NCBI GenBank assembly: GCA_018660835.1
Contig: JABJJN010000080.1
Location: 266,933 to 330,932 of the forward strand
Origin: Gemmatimonadota bacterium
GTDB taxonomy: Bacteria > Latescibacterota > UBA2968 > UBA8231
Direction of reading: 5' to 3'
Length of the DNA: 64,000 bases
Both the position numbers and the translations under genes were made by a program. Below, one piece after another: positions 25,286 to 33,804 of this stretch. Numbering within the stretch: position 1 is the first letter of the stretch; each line of letters starts with the position of its first letter. The notes under the pieces are model-generated. The model worked only from the letters and a program-made list of their open reading frames with translations. It made no database searches and was not told the DNA's origin.

Positions 25286-25302
25286 GTTACGATTGTGTGA
25301 CA
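25286..25302 (-). promoter_or_regulatory. Pho-box-like motif, porin/phoB region, copy 1
   Basis: The reverse strand reads TGTCACACAATCGTAAC, identical in 16 of 17 positions to the motif before pstS. It is about 130 bases upstream of the porin start. Confidence 0.5.
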
Positions 25303-25333
25303 CTCGGGAATGCTGGCCTCTAGGCTGCCCGAT

Positions 25334-25350
25334 CGTCACCCAATCGTCCT
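25334..25350 (+). promoter_or_regulatory. Pho-box-like motif, porin/phoB region, copy 2 (weaker)
   Basis: The forward strand reads CGTCACCCAATCGTCCT. It agrees with the pstS motif at 12 of the first 14 positions and diverges at the end. It lies 48 bases from copy 1. Confidence 0.35.
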
Positions 25351-25431
25351 TGGTACGACACGAGAGTGTCACCGTACGATGCCATGTTTTTCTTGTCACC
25401 GCCACTTCATCCAAACAGTGAGAATGTGCGA

Positions 25432-26406
25432 ATGCGCCTTCGATTCACCCTCTTTATCGTCATCGCTCTGACGCTCATCGGCAGACCCTCGACCGATGCT
25501 GACGTTGGCAAGATCGGTGGCGTGGGATATGCTGACTACTACTACGTCGCTTCCGCCGATGACACCGATCCTGGTCAAATACCGGAGAAGCAGAACGCTT
25601 TCCGCATGCGGCGCCTGTATCTGACCTACAATCAGGATGTGTCAGAGCGTTTCGATGTGCGCTTTCGCCTGGAGGCGAATGACGCCGGATTCGGCAAGAC
25701 CGCAAAAATGGTCCCCTTCGTCAAGCATGGCTATCTGAAATGGAAAGGCGCGCTGGGAGGTGACCTGTATCTGGGCCTCTCAGGGACGCCGACGTGGGGT
25801 ATCTCTGAATCCTACTGGGGCTATCGAGCGGTGGAGAAGACGATCCTTGACCTGAATGGAATCGGCTCGTCAGCTGATGTAGGAGTTGGCCTGACAGGTG
25901 CCACCGGCGCCCTCGACTATCACATCATGGTCGCCAATGGCCCCGGACAACGCCCGGAAACGGACAATGGCAAGAAATTCTACGGATCTCTGTCGACGCG
26001 TCCCTCTGACGCCCTGGTCCTGGAGGTCTATGCTGATCTCGATCTACGCCCCGCCGATCAGAACAGATTGACAGCCAAGGGTTTCGCCGGAATTGAGAGT
26101 GGTGGCCTGCGTTTGGGTGTCGAACCCTTTATTCGCATTAACAGTGAAGCGGGTACTGGCGGCGATGATGAAACGATCACAGGCGCATCGATCTTCGCTT
26201 CATTGCCAGTGGGCAACAATCGCGTCTTCGGTCGATTCGATCTGGTGAGCAACGATGACGCCGATACGAGCGAGATGTTCATCCTCGCCGGGTATGACTG
26301 GACCGTTGAGAAGGGCCTGCACATCATTCCCAACATCCACATCCAATTGCCTGATGGACCCGATCCGAACATTCAGGCTCGTGTGACGGCGTATTACAAG
26401 TTCTAG
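25432..26406 (+). CDS. Outer-membrane porin, probably phosphate-regulated
   Basis: The 324-residue protein starts at the ATG at 25432 with a signal peptide (MRLRFTLFIVIALTLIG). It continues as alternating beta strands typical of a 16-stranded porin: FRMRRLYLTYNQDVSERFDVR, GDLYLGLSGTPTWG, ALVLEVYADLDLRP, and ends in the aromatic TAYYKF, the Bam recognition end. It resembles OprO/OprP-type phosphate-selective porins in layout, but I cannot show the selectivity lysines. Divergence from phoB and the shared upstream motif support a role in phosphate entry. An in-frame ATG at 25366 would add 22 residues unlike a signal peptide. A strong terminator follows. Confidence 0.75.
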   Translation: MRLRFTLFIVIALTLIGRPSTDADVGKIGGVGYADYYYVASADDTDPGQIPEKQNAFRMRRLYLTYNQDVSERFDVRFRLEANDAGFGKTAKMVPFVKHGYLKWKGALGGDLYLGLSGTPTWGISESYWGYRAVEKTILDLNGIGSSADVGVGLTGATGALDYHIMVANGPGQRPETDNGKKFYGSLSTRPSDALVLEVYADLDLRPADQNRLTAKGFAGIESGGLRLGVEPFIRINSEAGTGGDDETITGASIFASLPVGNNRVFGRFDLVSNDDADTSEMFILAGYDWTVEKGLHIIPNIHIQLPDGPDPNIQARVTAYYKF

Positions 26407-26431
26407 TCGAGATTTTTCCTGAAGTACCACG

Positions 26432-26468
26432 GCGGGCCGTCATCTTTTGATGACGGCCCGCTTTTTTT
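26432..26468 (+). terminator. Rho-independent terminator after the porin
   Basis: A perfect 13-base stem (GCGGGCCGTCATC pairing with GATGACGGCCCGC) with a TTTT loop is followed by seven T. It ends the porin transcript and sits 11 bases before the stop of the converging selB gene. Confidence 0.93.
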
Positions 26469-26479
26469 GTTGATCCAGT

Positions 26480-28372
26480 TCACGGCGCCAGCGATCTGTG
26501 TCCCCCATCGCCTTTGATGGTCCAGCCCTCGGCATCGAAGTAATTGAGAAAGGCCAGCGCGTAGCGCCGATTCGTCTCGAGAGCCTGGCGGAAATCGGAT
26601 ACACTGATCTGTTCTGCCGACGACAGCTGATCTTCAAGACATCGACGCGCTTGGGCCATCTGCGAAGTGCTGACGAACAACGTCGCGTCAAGAAAGACGA
26701 TACGCTTGAGGCGGTCCATGGCACGTAGTAGATCGAGTATTTGACCCGCATCAGTCCCCATCGCTGCGGCAAGAGCCGCCGCATCGGGGGGCTCGGAAAG
26801 TCCACCGGTGGCCAGCTCGTGCTCGATCTGATCGGCAAGAATCTCGTCTTCGGGACGAAGACTGATCTGATGCGACGACAGTCGCAGAGCCGCCCCGTCT
26901 CGAGCTAGAGTGCCGTCCGCTTCCAATCGAGCCAACAGTGCCTCGAACAGAGGTCCACTCGCATCCATGCTCAATTCTCGTATCAAGGCGGCGCGCGTCA
27001 TACCCGCTTCCTGAGGGGCGGCCCGATGATACCGGGTCAGCGTATCGACGATCAGCGCCCCATCCGCCGCCCACAATTCGCTCGTCACCAGATGGCGGAG
27101 ACCATGATCATCGAAGCAAGTCAGCGCTTCTCCGGCCGCCGCCAACAGAGGCTCAGCATCCATGCCAAAAGCAGCCGCCGCGTCCTGCAAACGAGGTACA
27201 TGACGACGCCGGTGACGGACCCATGCAATCAGCGCCGCTGCGAGGGGAACGTCGCGCAGCCCTTCTAAGGCGACAGCTGCGTCAGACTCCCCTTCACGAT
27301 GCTTTGCAGGAGCAGGATCCAGGACGACGCCACCACCGATGGTGACAGCCGGCGAATAACGCCGCACGACAAAGCGATCACCGTGAGCAGCGGCGACGGG
27401 CCGCTCCAGACGGATCTGAGCCACCGTGCGCTCTCCCGCAGCCAGAGTTGGTTCACGTAGCAATACGACGCGACCGAGAGCCTCGACGGTACCGATATGG
27501 ACACGAACTCGGGTGCGTTGCTCGAGTGCCTTGGGCGCCGATGCCAACAGTCTCAGGTCGACATCGAGCATCGACGTCGCTTGCAGACTCCCTGGGACCG
27601 TCAGCACATCACCGCGTTCGATCTGGTCCGCGTCGACCCCGGCGAGATTGATCGCCACCCGCGCGCCAGCGGCGACTGTGTCAACATCCTCTCCGTGCGA
27701 CTGCAATCCGCGCACACGCAACCTTCTTCCGGCTGGCAGTTGTTCGAGTTCGCTGCCACTGCTCAATTGACCGCTGATCGCCGTACCCGTGGCGACAATA
27801 CCAAATCCGTGAATGGAGAATGCTCGATCGACGGGTAGCCGAAAGGGTCTCTCCTTGCGTGTTGCCTCACCAGTTTCGGCAAGCAACGACCGCATGCGAG
27901 TCGACAGTTCGTCGATGCCCTGGTTCTGCAATGCCGAGACACGCATGATCGGAGCGGACTCAAGAAAGGTTCCTTGCAGCACGCTGCGAACATCCTCTTC
28001 TACCAGCTCGAGCCATTCCTCATCGACGAGATCCACCTTGTTAAGGGCCACGATGCCCCGCTCGATACCGAGAATCTGCAGCACATCCAGATGTTCTCGC
28101 GTCTGCGGCATCACGCCGTCGTCTGCAGCGATCACCAGCAGGGCCAGGTCGATCGTACTGACACCGGCAACCATCGTCTTGACGAACCGTTCGTGCCCGG
28201 GCACATCGATAATCGTCGTGTCCTGGTCGAAGTGCGCAAAGCCGAGTTCGATGGTGATCCCCCGTTCGCGCTCCTGGCGGGTACGATCCGTGTCGACGCC
28301 GGTCAGGGCCCGCACCAGTTGCGTTTTCCCGTGGTCTATATGACCAGCCGTTCCGATGACGGTATGCGCCAT
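26480..28372 (-). CDS. selB: Selenocysteine-specific translation elongation factor SelB
   Basis: This 630-residue GTPase delivers Sec-tRNA to UGA codons by binding a SECIS hairpin. The G domain starts IGTAGHIDHGKTQLVRALTG, with DRTRQERERGITIELGFAHF (the SelB form of G2), DVPGHERFVK (G3) and ALNKVDL (G4). Beta-barrel domains and four C-terminal winged helices (about residues 380-630) complete the normal SelB length. A GAAGGAAA ribosome site precedes the ATG. SelA, SelD and tRNA-Sec are not in this window, and I found no gene here that needs UGA read-through. Its presence implies selenoproteins elsewhere in the genome. Confidence 0.92.
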   Translation of the reverse strand: MAHTVIGTAGHIDHGKTQLVRALTGVDTDRTRQERERGITIELGFAHFDQDTTIIDVPGHERFVKTMVAGVSTIDLALLVIAADDGVMPQTREHLDVLQILGIERGIVALNKVDLVDEEWLELVEEDVRSVLQGTFLESAPIMRVSALQNQGIDELSTRMRSLLAETGEATRKERPFRLPVDRAFSIHGFGIVATGTAISGQLSSGSELEQLPAGRRLRVRGLQSHGEDVDTVAAGARVAINLAGVDADQIERGDVLTVPGSLQATSMLDVDLRLLASAPKALEQRTRVRVHIGTVEALGRVVLLREPTLAAGERTVAQIRLERPVAAAHGDRFVVRRYSPAVTIGGGVVLDPAPAKHREGESDAAVALEGLRDVPLAAALIAWVRHRRRHVPRLQDAAAAFGMDAEPLLAAAGEALTCFDDHGLRHLVTSELWAADGALIVDTLTRYHRAAPQEAGMTRAALIRELSMDASGPLFEALLARLEADGTLARDGAALRLSSHQISLRPEDEILADQIEHELATGGLSEPPDAAALAAAMGTDAGQILDLLRAMDRLKRIVFLDATLFVSTSQMAQARRCLEDQLSSAEQISVSDFRQALETNRRYALAFLNYFDAEGWTIKGDGGHRSLAP

Positions 28373-28474
28373 GCGAGATTTCCTTCGATTGGTTTCGGGC
28401 GAGCCTGGAACAGCCGTTGGGCCCGTCTGACTCGAACTCTATATTGAGCGAACAAAGACTTAAGGAGAAACCCA

Positions 28475-29203
28475 ATGCACCTGAAGCACATTCATCCAGA
28501 TCAACTTCGCCATGCTGTGCAAGCTGGCTATCCCCTGCTAGTGCCAGCGGGCTGCATCGAAACCCACGGCCCCCACATGGCGATCGGCCATGACACGATC
28601 ATCGTCGAAGAAATCTGCGACCGCATAGCTGCCGCGATGGATGTCGTGATTGCCCCATCCTTCGACTATGGCCCGACAGGATATGCCCTGGGTGGACCCG
28701 AGGATGGTACGATCGATCCCAACTATGATGCCTTCGGCGGGTTAGCTAAGTCCATTCTGCACAATTTTCTAGAAATGGGTTTTCAGCGAATTGTCGTCAT
28801 CATCATACATCAAGGGATGGGCGCACCCTTGGCGCAGGCCTTCTCGAAGGCCGCCGCCGAGCTCTCCTTCGAAGGTATGCTCGAAAGAGGCTACCCACGC
28901 GGATGGTGGGCAGACGCCAAACTCAAGGACGAAGCCGCATGGGGACGGATTCAGGTGGAACCGATGATCCTGCCCGCCGCCTCGCCGCCCGCCGGGGGTG
29001 ATCATGCCGGCTACAATGAAACATCCTTCCTGCTGGCGACACGACCGGAATTGGTCGATCAGTCGAAGCTCGATGAGAACGCGCCCTGGTATTGTCATGA
29101 GAATGAGGAGAAGAGCAGTTGGAGTGCGAATGTGGAACATGGGCAAGCGATGGTGGATGCCGTCGTGGCTGCGTGGGTCGATCGCCTCGGCGGAAAGGGA
29201 TAG
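28475..29203 (+). CDS. Creatininase-family amidohydrolase
   Basis: This 242-residue protein has the creatininase metal motif as CIETHGPHMAIGHDTI near residue 28 (Glu, His and Asp ligands). The late HAGYNETSFLLATRPELV carries the family Glu. The usual NGHGGN loop is altered to IHQGMGAP, so activity on the classic substrate is uncertain. Relatives hydrolyse cyclic amides or N-formamides. A good AAGGAG site precedes the ATG. Its stop is six bases before the next gene, suggesting co-transcription. It diverges from selB. Confidence 0.75.
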   Translation: MHLKHIHPDQLRHAVQAGYPLLVPAGCIETHGPHMAIGHDTIIVEEICDRIAAAMDVVIAPSFDYGPTGYALGGPEDGTIDPNYDAFGGLAKSILHNFLEMGFQRIVVIIIHQGMGAPLAQAFSKAAAELSFEGMLERGYPRGWWADAKLKDEAAWGRIQVEPMILPAASPPAGGDHAGYNETSFLLATRPELVDQSKLDENAPWYCHENEEKSSWSANVEHGQAMVDAVVAAWVDRLGGKG

Positions 29204-29209
29204 TCTGTC

Positions 29210-29836
29210 ATGAGTACAATACTCAGCGTTGATCCTCAGCACCTGAGAGGTCGATTGATTCATCGGGCCACAGAAGCCCTCGAGGCGGGAGGCGTGATCG
29301 TCTATCCCACGGACACGGTCTACGGCATCGGTTGCGACATTACTAACAAGAATGCCATCGAGCGGATTCAGCGTATCAAAGGACGAGACGCAAAGAAGCC
29401 CATGTCCTTTGTCTGTGCCGATGTCGCCGACATCAGCACCTACGCGCAGGTCAGCAAGTTTGCCTTTCGGCTGTTGAAGCGACTGCTCCCGGGGCCATTC
29501 ACATTTGTTCTGCCCGCGACGAAGGAGACGCCTCGCGTCTTGCGCAGCAAACAGAAGACGGTGGGTGTCAGAATACCAGACCACTCCGTGACGACTGCCC
29601 TGGTGCAGCAACTCGGGCGCCCCTTGCTGAGTACGAGTGCCAACCGCTCAACGGAAGATGTCCTCACCGATCCGGTAGATCTGGAGCGCGAACTTGGCCC
29701 CCAGGTCGACATGATCCTTGAATGTGGAATCCTACCGGTTCAGCCATCGACCGTCGTGTCGCTACTCGATGACGAAATTCAGATCCTGCGTCAGGGCAAG
29801 GGGGACATTTCCGCCTTTGTCGAGGACGCTTCGTGA
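29210..29836 (+). CDS. YrdC/Sua5/YciO-family protein, probable threonylcarbamoyl-AMP synthase
   Basis: This 208-residue YrdC-fold protein makes threonylcarbamoyl-AMP from threonine, bicarbonate and ATP for the tRNA t6A37 modification, or is its paralogue YciO. Motifs are GGVIVYPTDTVYGIGCD near residue 27, then RIKGRDAKKPMSFVCAD, LLPGPFTFVLPAT, VGVRIPDHSVT and LLSTSANRS. The basic, nucleotide-binding cleft residues are kept. The KxPMSF form and absence of a Sua5 C-terminal domain point to the TsaC/YciO group. It follows the creatininase gene by six bases. Confidence 0.82.
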   Translation: MSTILSVDPQHLRGRLIHRATEALEAGGVIVYPTDTVYGIGCDITNKNAIERIQRIKGRDAKKPMSFVCADVADISTYAQVSKFAFRLLKRLLPGPFTFVLPATKETPRVLRSKQKTVGVRIPDHSVTTALVQQLGRPLLSTSANRSTEDVLTDPVDLERELGPQVDMILECGILPVQPSTVVSLLDDEIQILRQGKGDISAFVEDAS

Positions 29837-29844
29837 GAGCTGGC

Positions 29845-30144
29845 TCAGGCAGCGTCTTCAGACGTTTCATCGTCAGACGTTTCACCCTCTGGCGTCTCTT
29901 CCTCGTCGAAGTAGTCACCATACAATTCACTGAGAGCAGGTGTGTCACGAACATACTCGCGCCACGCTTTGCCCACAGCGTCCACATCGACGCATTTCGC
30001 ACACAATACGAGCATGTTGTTCTGGTCCGTGCCCTGATAGCCTCGACTGTAGCAGATCTTGCACTTCTTATCGCTGCGCTGCGCTGCGGCCAGTTCCCGC
30101 GCCTTGGCCAGATGCTCATCCGGCAATCGTGGTGTCGTCTCCAA
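29845..30144 (-). CDS. Small zinc-ribbon-like protein with acidic tail
   Basis: This 99-residue protein begins METTPRLPDEHLAKARELA from a TTG at 30144, with a GAGGAAG ribosome site upstream. The middle has two CxxC knuckles 21 residues apart (KKCKICYSRG and LVLCAKCVD), a likely zinc ribbon. The last 25 residues are very acidic (FDEEETPEGETSDDETSED). I do not recognise the family. It converges on the YrdC-like gene and diverges from the SppA fusion gene. The Cys pairs and the codon use support a real gene. Confidence 0.6.
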   Translation of the reverse strand: METTPRLPDEHLAKARELAAAQRSDKKCKICYSRGYQGTDQNNMLVLCAKCVDVDAVGKAWREYVRDTPALSELYGDYFDEEETPEGETSDDETSEDAA

Positions 30145-30174
30145 CTCACTTCCTCTCTGGTCATGTGTCGTTAG

Positions 30175-32673
30175 ATGATATCAGTACTCAATAAGCTCGT
30201 TCGCTATGGACGGCCAGGCAATCGTGCCCTGCTCGTGATCGGTGTGCTCTGTATTCACGGTGGTGCCTGCGAGTCTGCTGCGCAGTTCACATCCTATGCG
30301 GCACGCACGGAATTTCTTCTCACGCCCCCAGGGGTCCACCCCGGAGGCCTGTCGGGGTTCGTCAACCCAGCAACCCTCGCCCTTCTGCAAGCGCCGGAGG
30401 CGAGTGCCACCTTCGCCTCCGCAGGAGATCGACGCGCCGTGCGTTCTGACTGGGGATGGTTTGCCGCTCTGCCCCATATCGGCGGCGGCGTCCTGCATCG
30501 ACGCCGGCCCGGTCTTGCCAATCTGCGCGAGGCACGACTCGCCATCGGCCTGGGTGGCGACGATCTGGCCGTCGGCGTGGGACGCGGCTGGTCTTCAACT
30601 CGCGGCCAGAAGCCACCGGAACTCTGGATCGCAGGCGTTGTCTATCGACCGTCACCGCAGTGGTCCTTGGCCTCCACCTGGACGCGGGCGAGTGGCGGCA
30701 AGGGCCGAGAGGTGGCCGCCGATGTTGGCTACCGCCCATGGGCGAACGACAGACTCACCCTTTTCGGTGAAGGCGTACGATCGAATGATGCCGCTGGCGG
30801 TGAACGTTTCTGGAGTGTCGGTGCTGATCTGCTCGCCATGGAAGGCGTCCATGTGAGTGGCCGGTTTCTTGACGGTCACAGTGTCAGCTTGGGACTGCGC
30901 CTCGAATTGGGCACGATGGGTCTGCGCTCGCAAGCGCGGGAAGTCAGCCGAAACTCGGGTACTCGACGACTCGTAGCCTTTCGGGTTGGGCCACATCGTG
31001 GCGATGCGCTCACCCCCGTGCGAAAACCCGTCTACGTGGATCTGCCGCTGACGGGACCCATTCGCCACCGTTCGTATCGATTGCTCGATGAGGGCCTCAG
31101 TCATCTCGATCTGTTGGAAGACCTCGATCGAATTCGCGAGGATCCACGGATCATGGGCATCGCCCTTGACCTGTCAGGGCTCCGCATCGATCCAGCCCTG
31201 TCGTGGGAACTTCGTCAGGCGCTTCTCAAGGTGCGTGCGTCCGGCCGCAAGATCATCGTCTACATCGATCGTGCCGGTCTGCGCAAATATCACCTTGCAT
31301 CTGTCGCTGATCGCATCGTCCTGGATCCCTATGGCCTCGTCGGTCTCGAAGGTCTCGTGGCGGGGCGGATGTATCTTGCCAATGCCCTTGAACACCTCGG
31401 TATCGGCACCCAGCAGTGGCGCACGGGCGAGTTTAAATCGGCCTTCGAGGAATTTACTCGGCAAGACATGTCCGTAGCAGATCGCCAGCAACTCACGGCA
31501 CTGCTCCAGGACGCTTATGCTGACATCCGTCAGGATATCGCCAGGTCGCGCAATCTGTCGGAAGACACCTTTGATTTTCTCGTGGATGGAGCCGGAGTGC
31601 TCACAGCCGAGGAAGCACTGACGGAGGGGCTCGTTGATACGCTGGCGCGTTGGCCTGCCGTGGACGCGATGCTACGCGCCGAAGGAGCCGACCAGGCGAT
31701 CGACCGCTGGCAGGTGGCGCGCCCCGTCGATTCGGTCTGGGGCCACACACCAACCATCGCCATCGCTTATGCCCTCGGTGTCTGCGATCTCGATACGGGC
31801 ATCCGCGCGCGCGCTCTCTCGCAACAGCTTACGAATCTGGCCACTGATGACGACGTCGAGGCCGTCGTATTGCGGGTCGATTCGCCGGGTGGTGACGTGC
31901 TGGCGTCGGACTGGGTTTCGGAGGCAGTTGCAGAAGTGGCGAGACACAAGCCGGTCATCGTTTCTCATGGCCGCCTCGCCGCGTCGGGTGGATACTGGAT
32001 CTCCATGGAAGGCGACGTCATCGTCACATCGCCGCACACGATTACGGGGAGTATCGGTGTGATTGGTGGCTGGCTTTATGATGATGGCCTGAAGGAACGA
32101 CTCGGCGTGCAGACAGATCATGTGCAGGTGGGAGCCCATGCCGATCTCGGTTTTGGTGCTCCCCTCCCCCTACTAGGCGTGACCTTGCCTGATCGCCCCC
32201 TTGATCAGGAGGAGGCGGCGCACGTAGAAGCGGCCATTCAGTCGACGTACGAACGCTTCATCGCCCGTGTCGCCGATTCACGCGAACTGTCGATTGCCCA
32301 CGTCGACAGTGTCGCCCAGGGCCGCGTCTGGAGTGGCCCTGCAGCCGTCGAGCATGGACTGGCAGATACGCTGGGCACACTGTCAACGGCGATCGGGATC
32401 GCCCGCGAACGAGCGGGTATGAATCCAGATCGGCCTCTTCGACTCATCGAGCTACCCGACCGTCGCTGGGTGGCACCACACCGGACGGTCCTCCCCTTCG
32501 GCCTTCTGAGTGGATGGCTCGCTCCGGAGTTGGCCGGCGATCGCCCTGGTTCGCTGCGATCGTGGATCGACTTCCGAACCCGGCACAATGGCGAAGCGAT
32601 GCCGATGCTACCCGATACCTTCATCGACGACAGCCAGGGGCTTGTCCAAACAGGAGCAACTGACCATGAGTGA
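30175..32673 (+). CDS. sppA: SppA-type serine peptidase with N-terminal beta-barrel-like domain
   Basis: This 832-residue protein has a signal or anchor segment (NRALLVIGVLCIHGGACES). About 240 residues of amphipathic beta strands follow (PQWSLASTWTRA, RLTLFGEGVR, VSLGLRLELGTMGLRS), like a small outer-membrane barrel. Then comes a double SppA peptidase module from about residue 285. The catalytic Lys is K421 (TGEFKSAFEEF, as in the E. coli enzyme) and the nucleophile Ser is S604 (LAASGGYWIS). SppA clears signal peptides after export. E. coli SppA lacks any barrel; the fusion would place the peptidase at the outer membrane. Its stop overlaps the next start by eight bases. Confidence 0.8.
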   Translation: MISVLNKLVRYGRPGNRALLVIGVLCIHGGACESAAQFTSYAARTEFLLTPPGVHPGGLSGFVNPATLALLQAPEASATFASAGDRRAVRSDWGWFAALPHIGGGVLHRRRPGLANLREARLAIGLGGDDLAVGVGRGWSSTRGQKPPELWIAGVVYRPSPQWSLASTWTRASGGKGREVAADVGYRPWANDRLTLFGEGVRSNDAAGGERFWSVGADLLAMEGVHVSGRFLDGHSVSLGLRLELGTMGLRSQAREVSRNSGTRRLVAFRVGPHRGDALTPVRKPVYVDLPLTGPIRHRSYRLLDEGLSHLDLLEDLDRIREDPRIMGIALDLSGLRIDPALSWELRQALLKVRASGRKIIVYIDRAGLRKYHLASVADRIVLDPYGLVGLEGLVAGRMYLANALEHLGIGTQQWRTGEFKSAFEEFTRQDMSVADRQQLTALLQDAYADIRQDIARSRNLSEDTFDFLVDGAGVLTAEEALTEGLVDTLARWPAVDAMLRAEGADQAIDRWQVARPVDSVWGHTPTIAIAYALGVCDLDTGIRARALSQQLTNLATDDDVEAVVLRVDSPGGDVLASDWVSEAVAEVARHKPVIVSHGRLAASGGYWISMEGDVIVTSPHTITGSIGVIGGWLYDDGLKERLGVQTDHVQVGAHADLGFGAPLPLLGVTLPDRPLDQEEAAHVEAAIQSTYERFIARVADSRELSIAHVDSVAQGRVWSGPAAVEHGLADTLGTLSTAIGIARERAGMNPDRPLRLIELPDRRWVAPHRTVLPFGLLSGWLAPELAGDRPGSLRSWIDFRTRHNGEAMPMLPDTFIDDSQGLVQTGATDHE

Positions 32674-33778
32674 TGTCGCAAAAGCAGCGCAGGATCTCTA
32701 TCAGGACATGGGTGCCGTACCGGTGATCAACGCCATTGGCAACATGACCATGCTCGGCGGTTCATCGCCGGCAGCCTCCGTACGCGAAGCGATGGATATT
32801 GCCCAACGGTATTTCGTCGACATGGATCAACTGTTGGCGGGGTCAGGTCGTGTCGTCGCCGACCTGTTGGGCTGCGAGTCGGCCCTGGTGACACCTGGTT
32901 GCTCCTCCGCCTTGTTGCTGGGCACCGCCGCGTGTGTCGCCGGCGATGATCCCGAGCGCATGGCGCGCCTCCCAGATACGACTGGAATGAAGGGCGAGGT
33001 CGTTCTACAGGCTTCGCAACGCTACAAATACGAGCGTGTTGTGCGTATGGCGGGTGTGGAACTCGTCATCGCTGGCTCGCCTGAACGCGTAACCGCAGAC
33101 GATGTGAGTGCTGCTATCGGCCCACAGACCGCCGCTGTCCTATGCCCGGTCCTCGGCACAGAGACAGACGCCGTCGTGCCCCTGGCACAGGTCGTCGAGA
33201 TCGCTCGTGGCGCGGGAGTACCTGTGATTGCCGATGCCGCCTATCAGGTGGATCCCGCTGATCACATGCGCGCCACAGCCTGCTCGGCCGATCTGGTTGG
33301 CTTCGGTGCCAAATACTTCAATGCACCGAACTCCTCCGGACTGCTATGTGGACGTGCCGATCTGATCGATGCAGCACGGGCCCACACCTTCGCCGCCTTC
33401 GAGCGCCGCGAGCTTCCCGGTATCGGTCGCCCCCTGAAAATCGACCGTCAGGAAGTCGTCGCCGTGGTCATGGCGTTACGTGAGTGGCTGACAATGGACC
33501 GCAACGAACGCGACGAAGCACTCAGCCACCAGGGCAGAAGACTCCGCGACGCCGTGCAAGGACTGCCGGGCGTCGCATGTGACCCCGCCAGTGGTGATAG
33601 AGTCACAGGCTTGCGTGTGATTGTGGACGACGCACCGAAACTGGCCGAGAGACTACGCGAGGGATCCCCGTCCATCTGGTGCCATGTCGACGATGGGAGT
33701 CTGAGTTTCGGGCTGCACACAGTGGAAGAAGGCGACGAGCTGGTCATCGCCGACCGACTCAAGGAACTACTGAGCTGA
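32666..33778 (+). CDS. SelA-fold PLP-dependent enzyme (DgaE-like)
   Basis: This 370-residue enzyme is in the SelA/DgaE branch of fold-type I PLP proteins. It has VPVINAIGNMTMLGGS at the start, ALVTPGCSSALLLGTAACVAG, a pyridoxal Asp in IADAAYQV and the Schiff-base Lys in VGFGAKYFNAPNSSG. True SelA is about 460 residues with an extra N-terminal domain, which is lacking here, so a lyase or aminotransferase acting on an amino sugar acid is more likely than selenocysteine synthesis. A CAGGAG site precedes the ATG, which overlaps the sppA end. The SDR gene converges on it. Confidence 0.78.
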   Translation: MSDVAKAAQDLYQDMGAVPVINAIGNMTMLGGSSPAASVREAMDIAQRYFVDMDQLLAGSGRVVADLLGCESALVTPGCSSALLLGTAACVAGDDPERMARLPDTTGMKGEVVLQASQRYKYERVVRMAGVELVIAGSPERVTADDVSAAIGPQTAAVLCPVLGTETDAVVPLAQVVEIARGAGVPVIADAAYQVDPADHMRATACSADLVGFGAKYFNAPNSSGLLCGRADLIDAARAHTFAAFERRELPGIGRPLKIDRQEVVAVVMALREWLTMDRNERDEALSHQGRRLRDAVQGLPGVACDPASGDRVTGLRVIVDDAPKLAERLREGSPSIWCHVDDGSLSFGLHTVEEGDELVIADRLKELLS

Positions 33779-33804
33779 GCGCCATCGAAAGTGGCCTTGT
33801 GTCT

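Larger units (their letters stand above)
25070..25431. promoter_or_regulatory. Divergent 362-base region between phoB and porin
   Basis: No gene is visible. The region holds an A-tract (nine A) near 25218-25228 and a TTGACA at 25251. It also has two copies of the motif seen upstream of pstS: a reverse copy at 25286-25302 and a weaker forward copy at 25334-25350. Promoters for both phoB and the porin are expected here; I could not fix a -10 element. Confidence 0.5.

Noticed and set aside
32666..33778. The SelA-fold gene as true selA, given selB nearby
   Set aside because: It lacks the N-terminal tRNA-binding domain and is about 90 residues too short.
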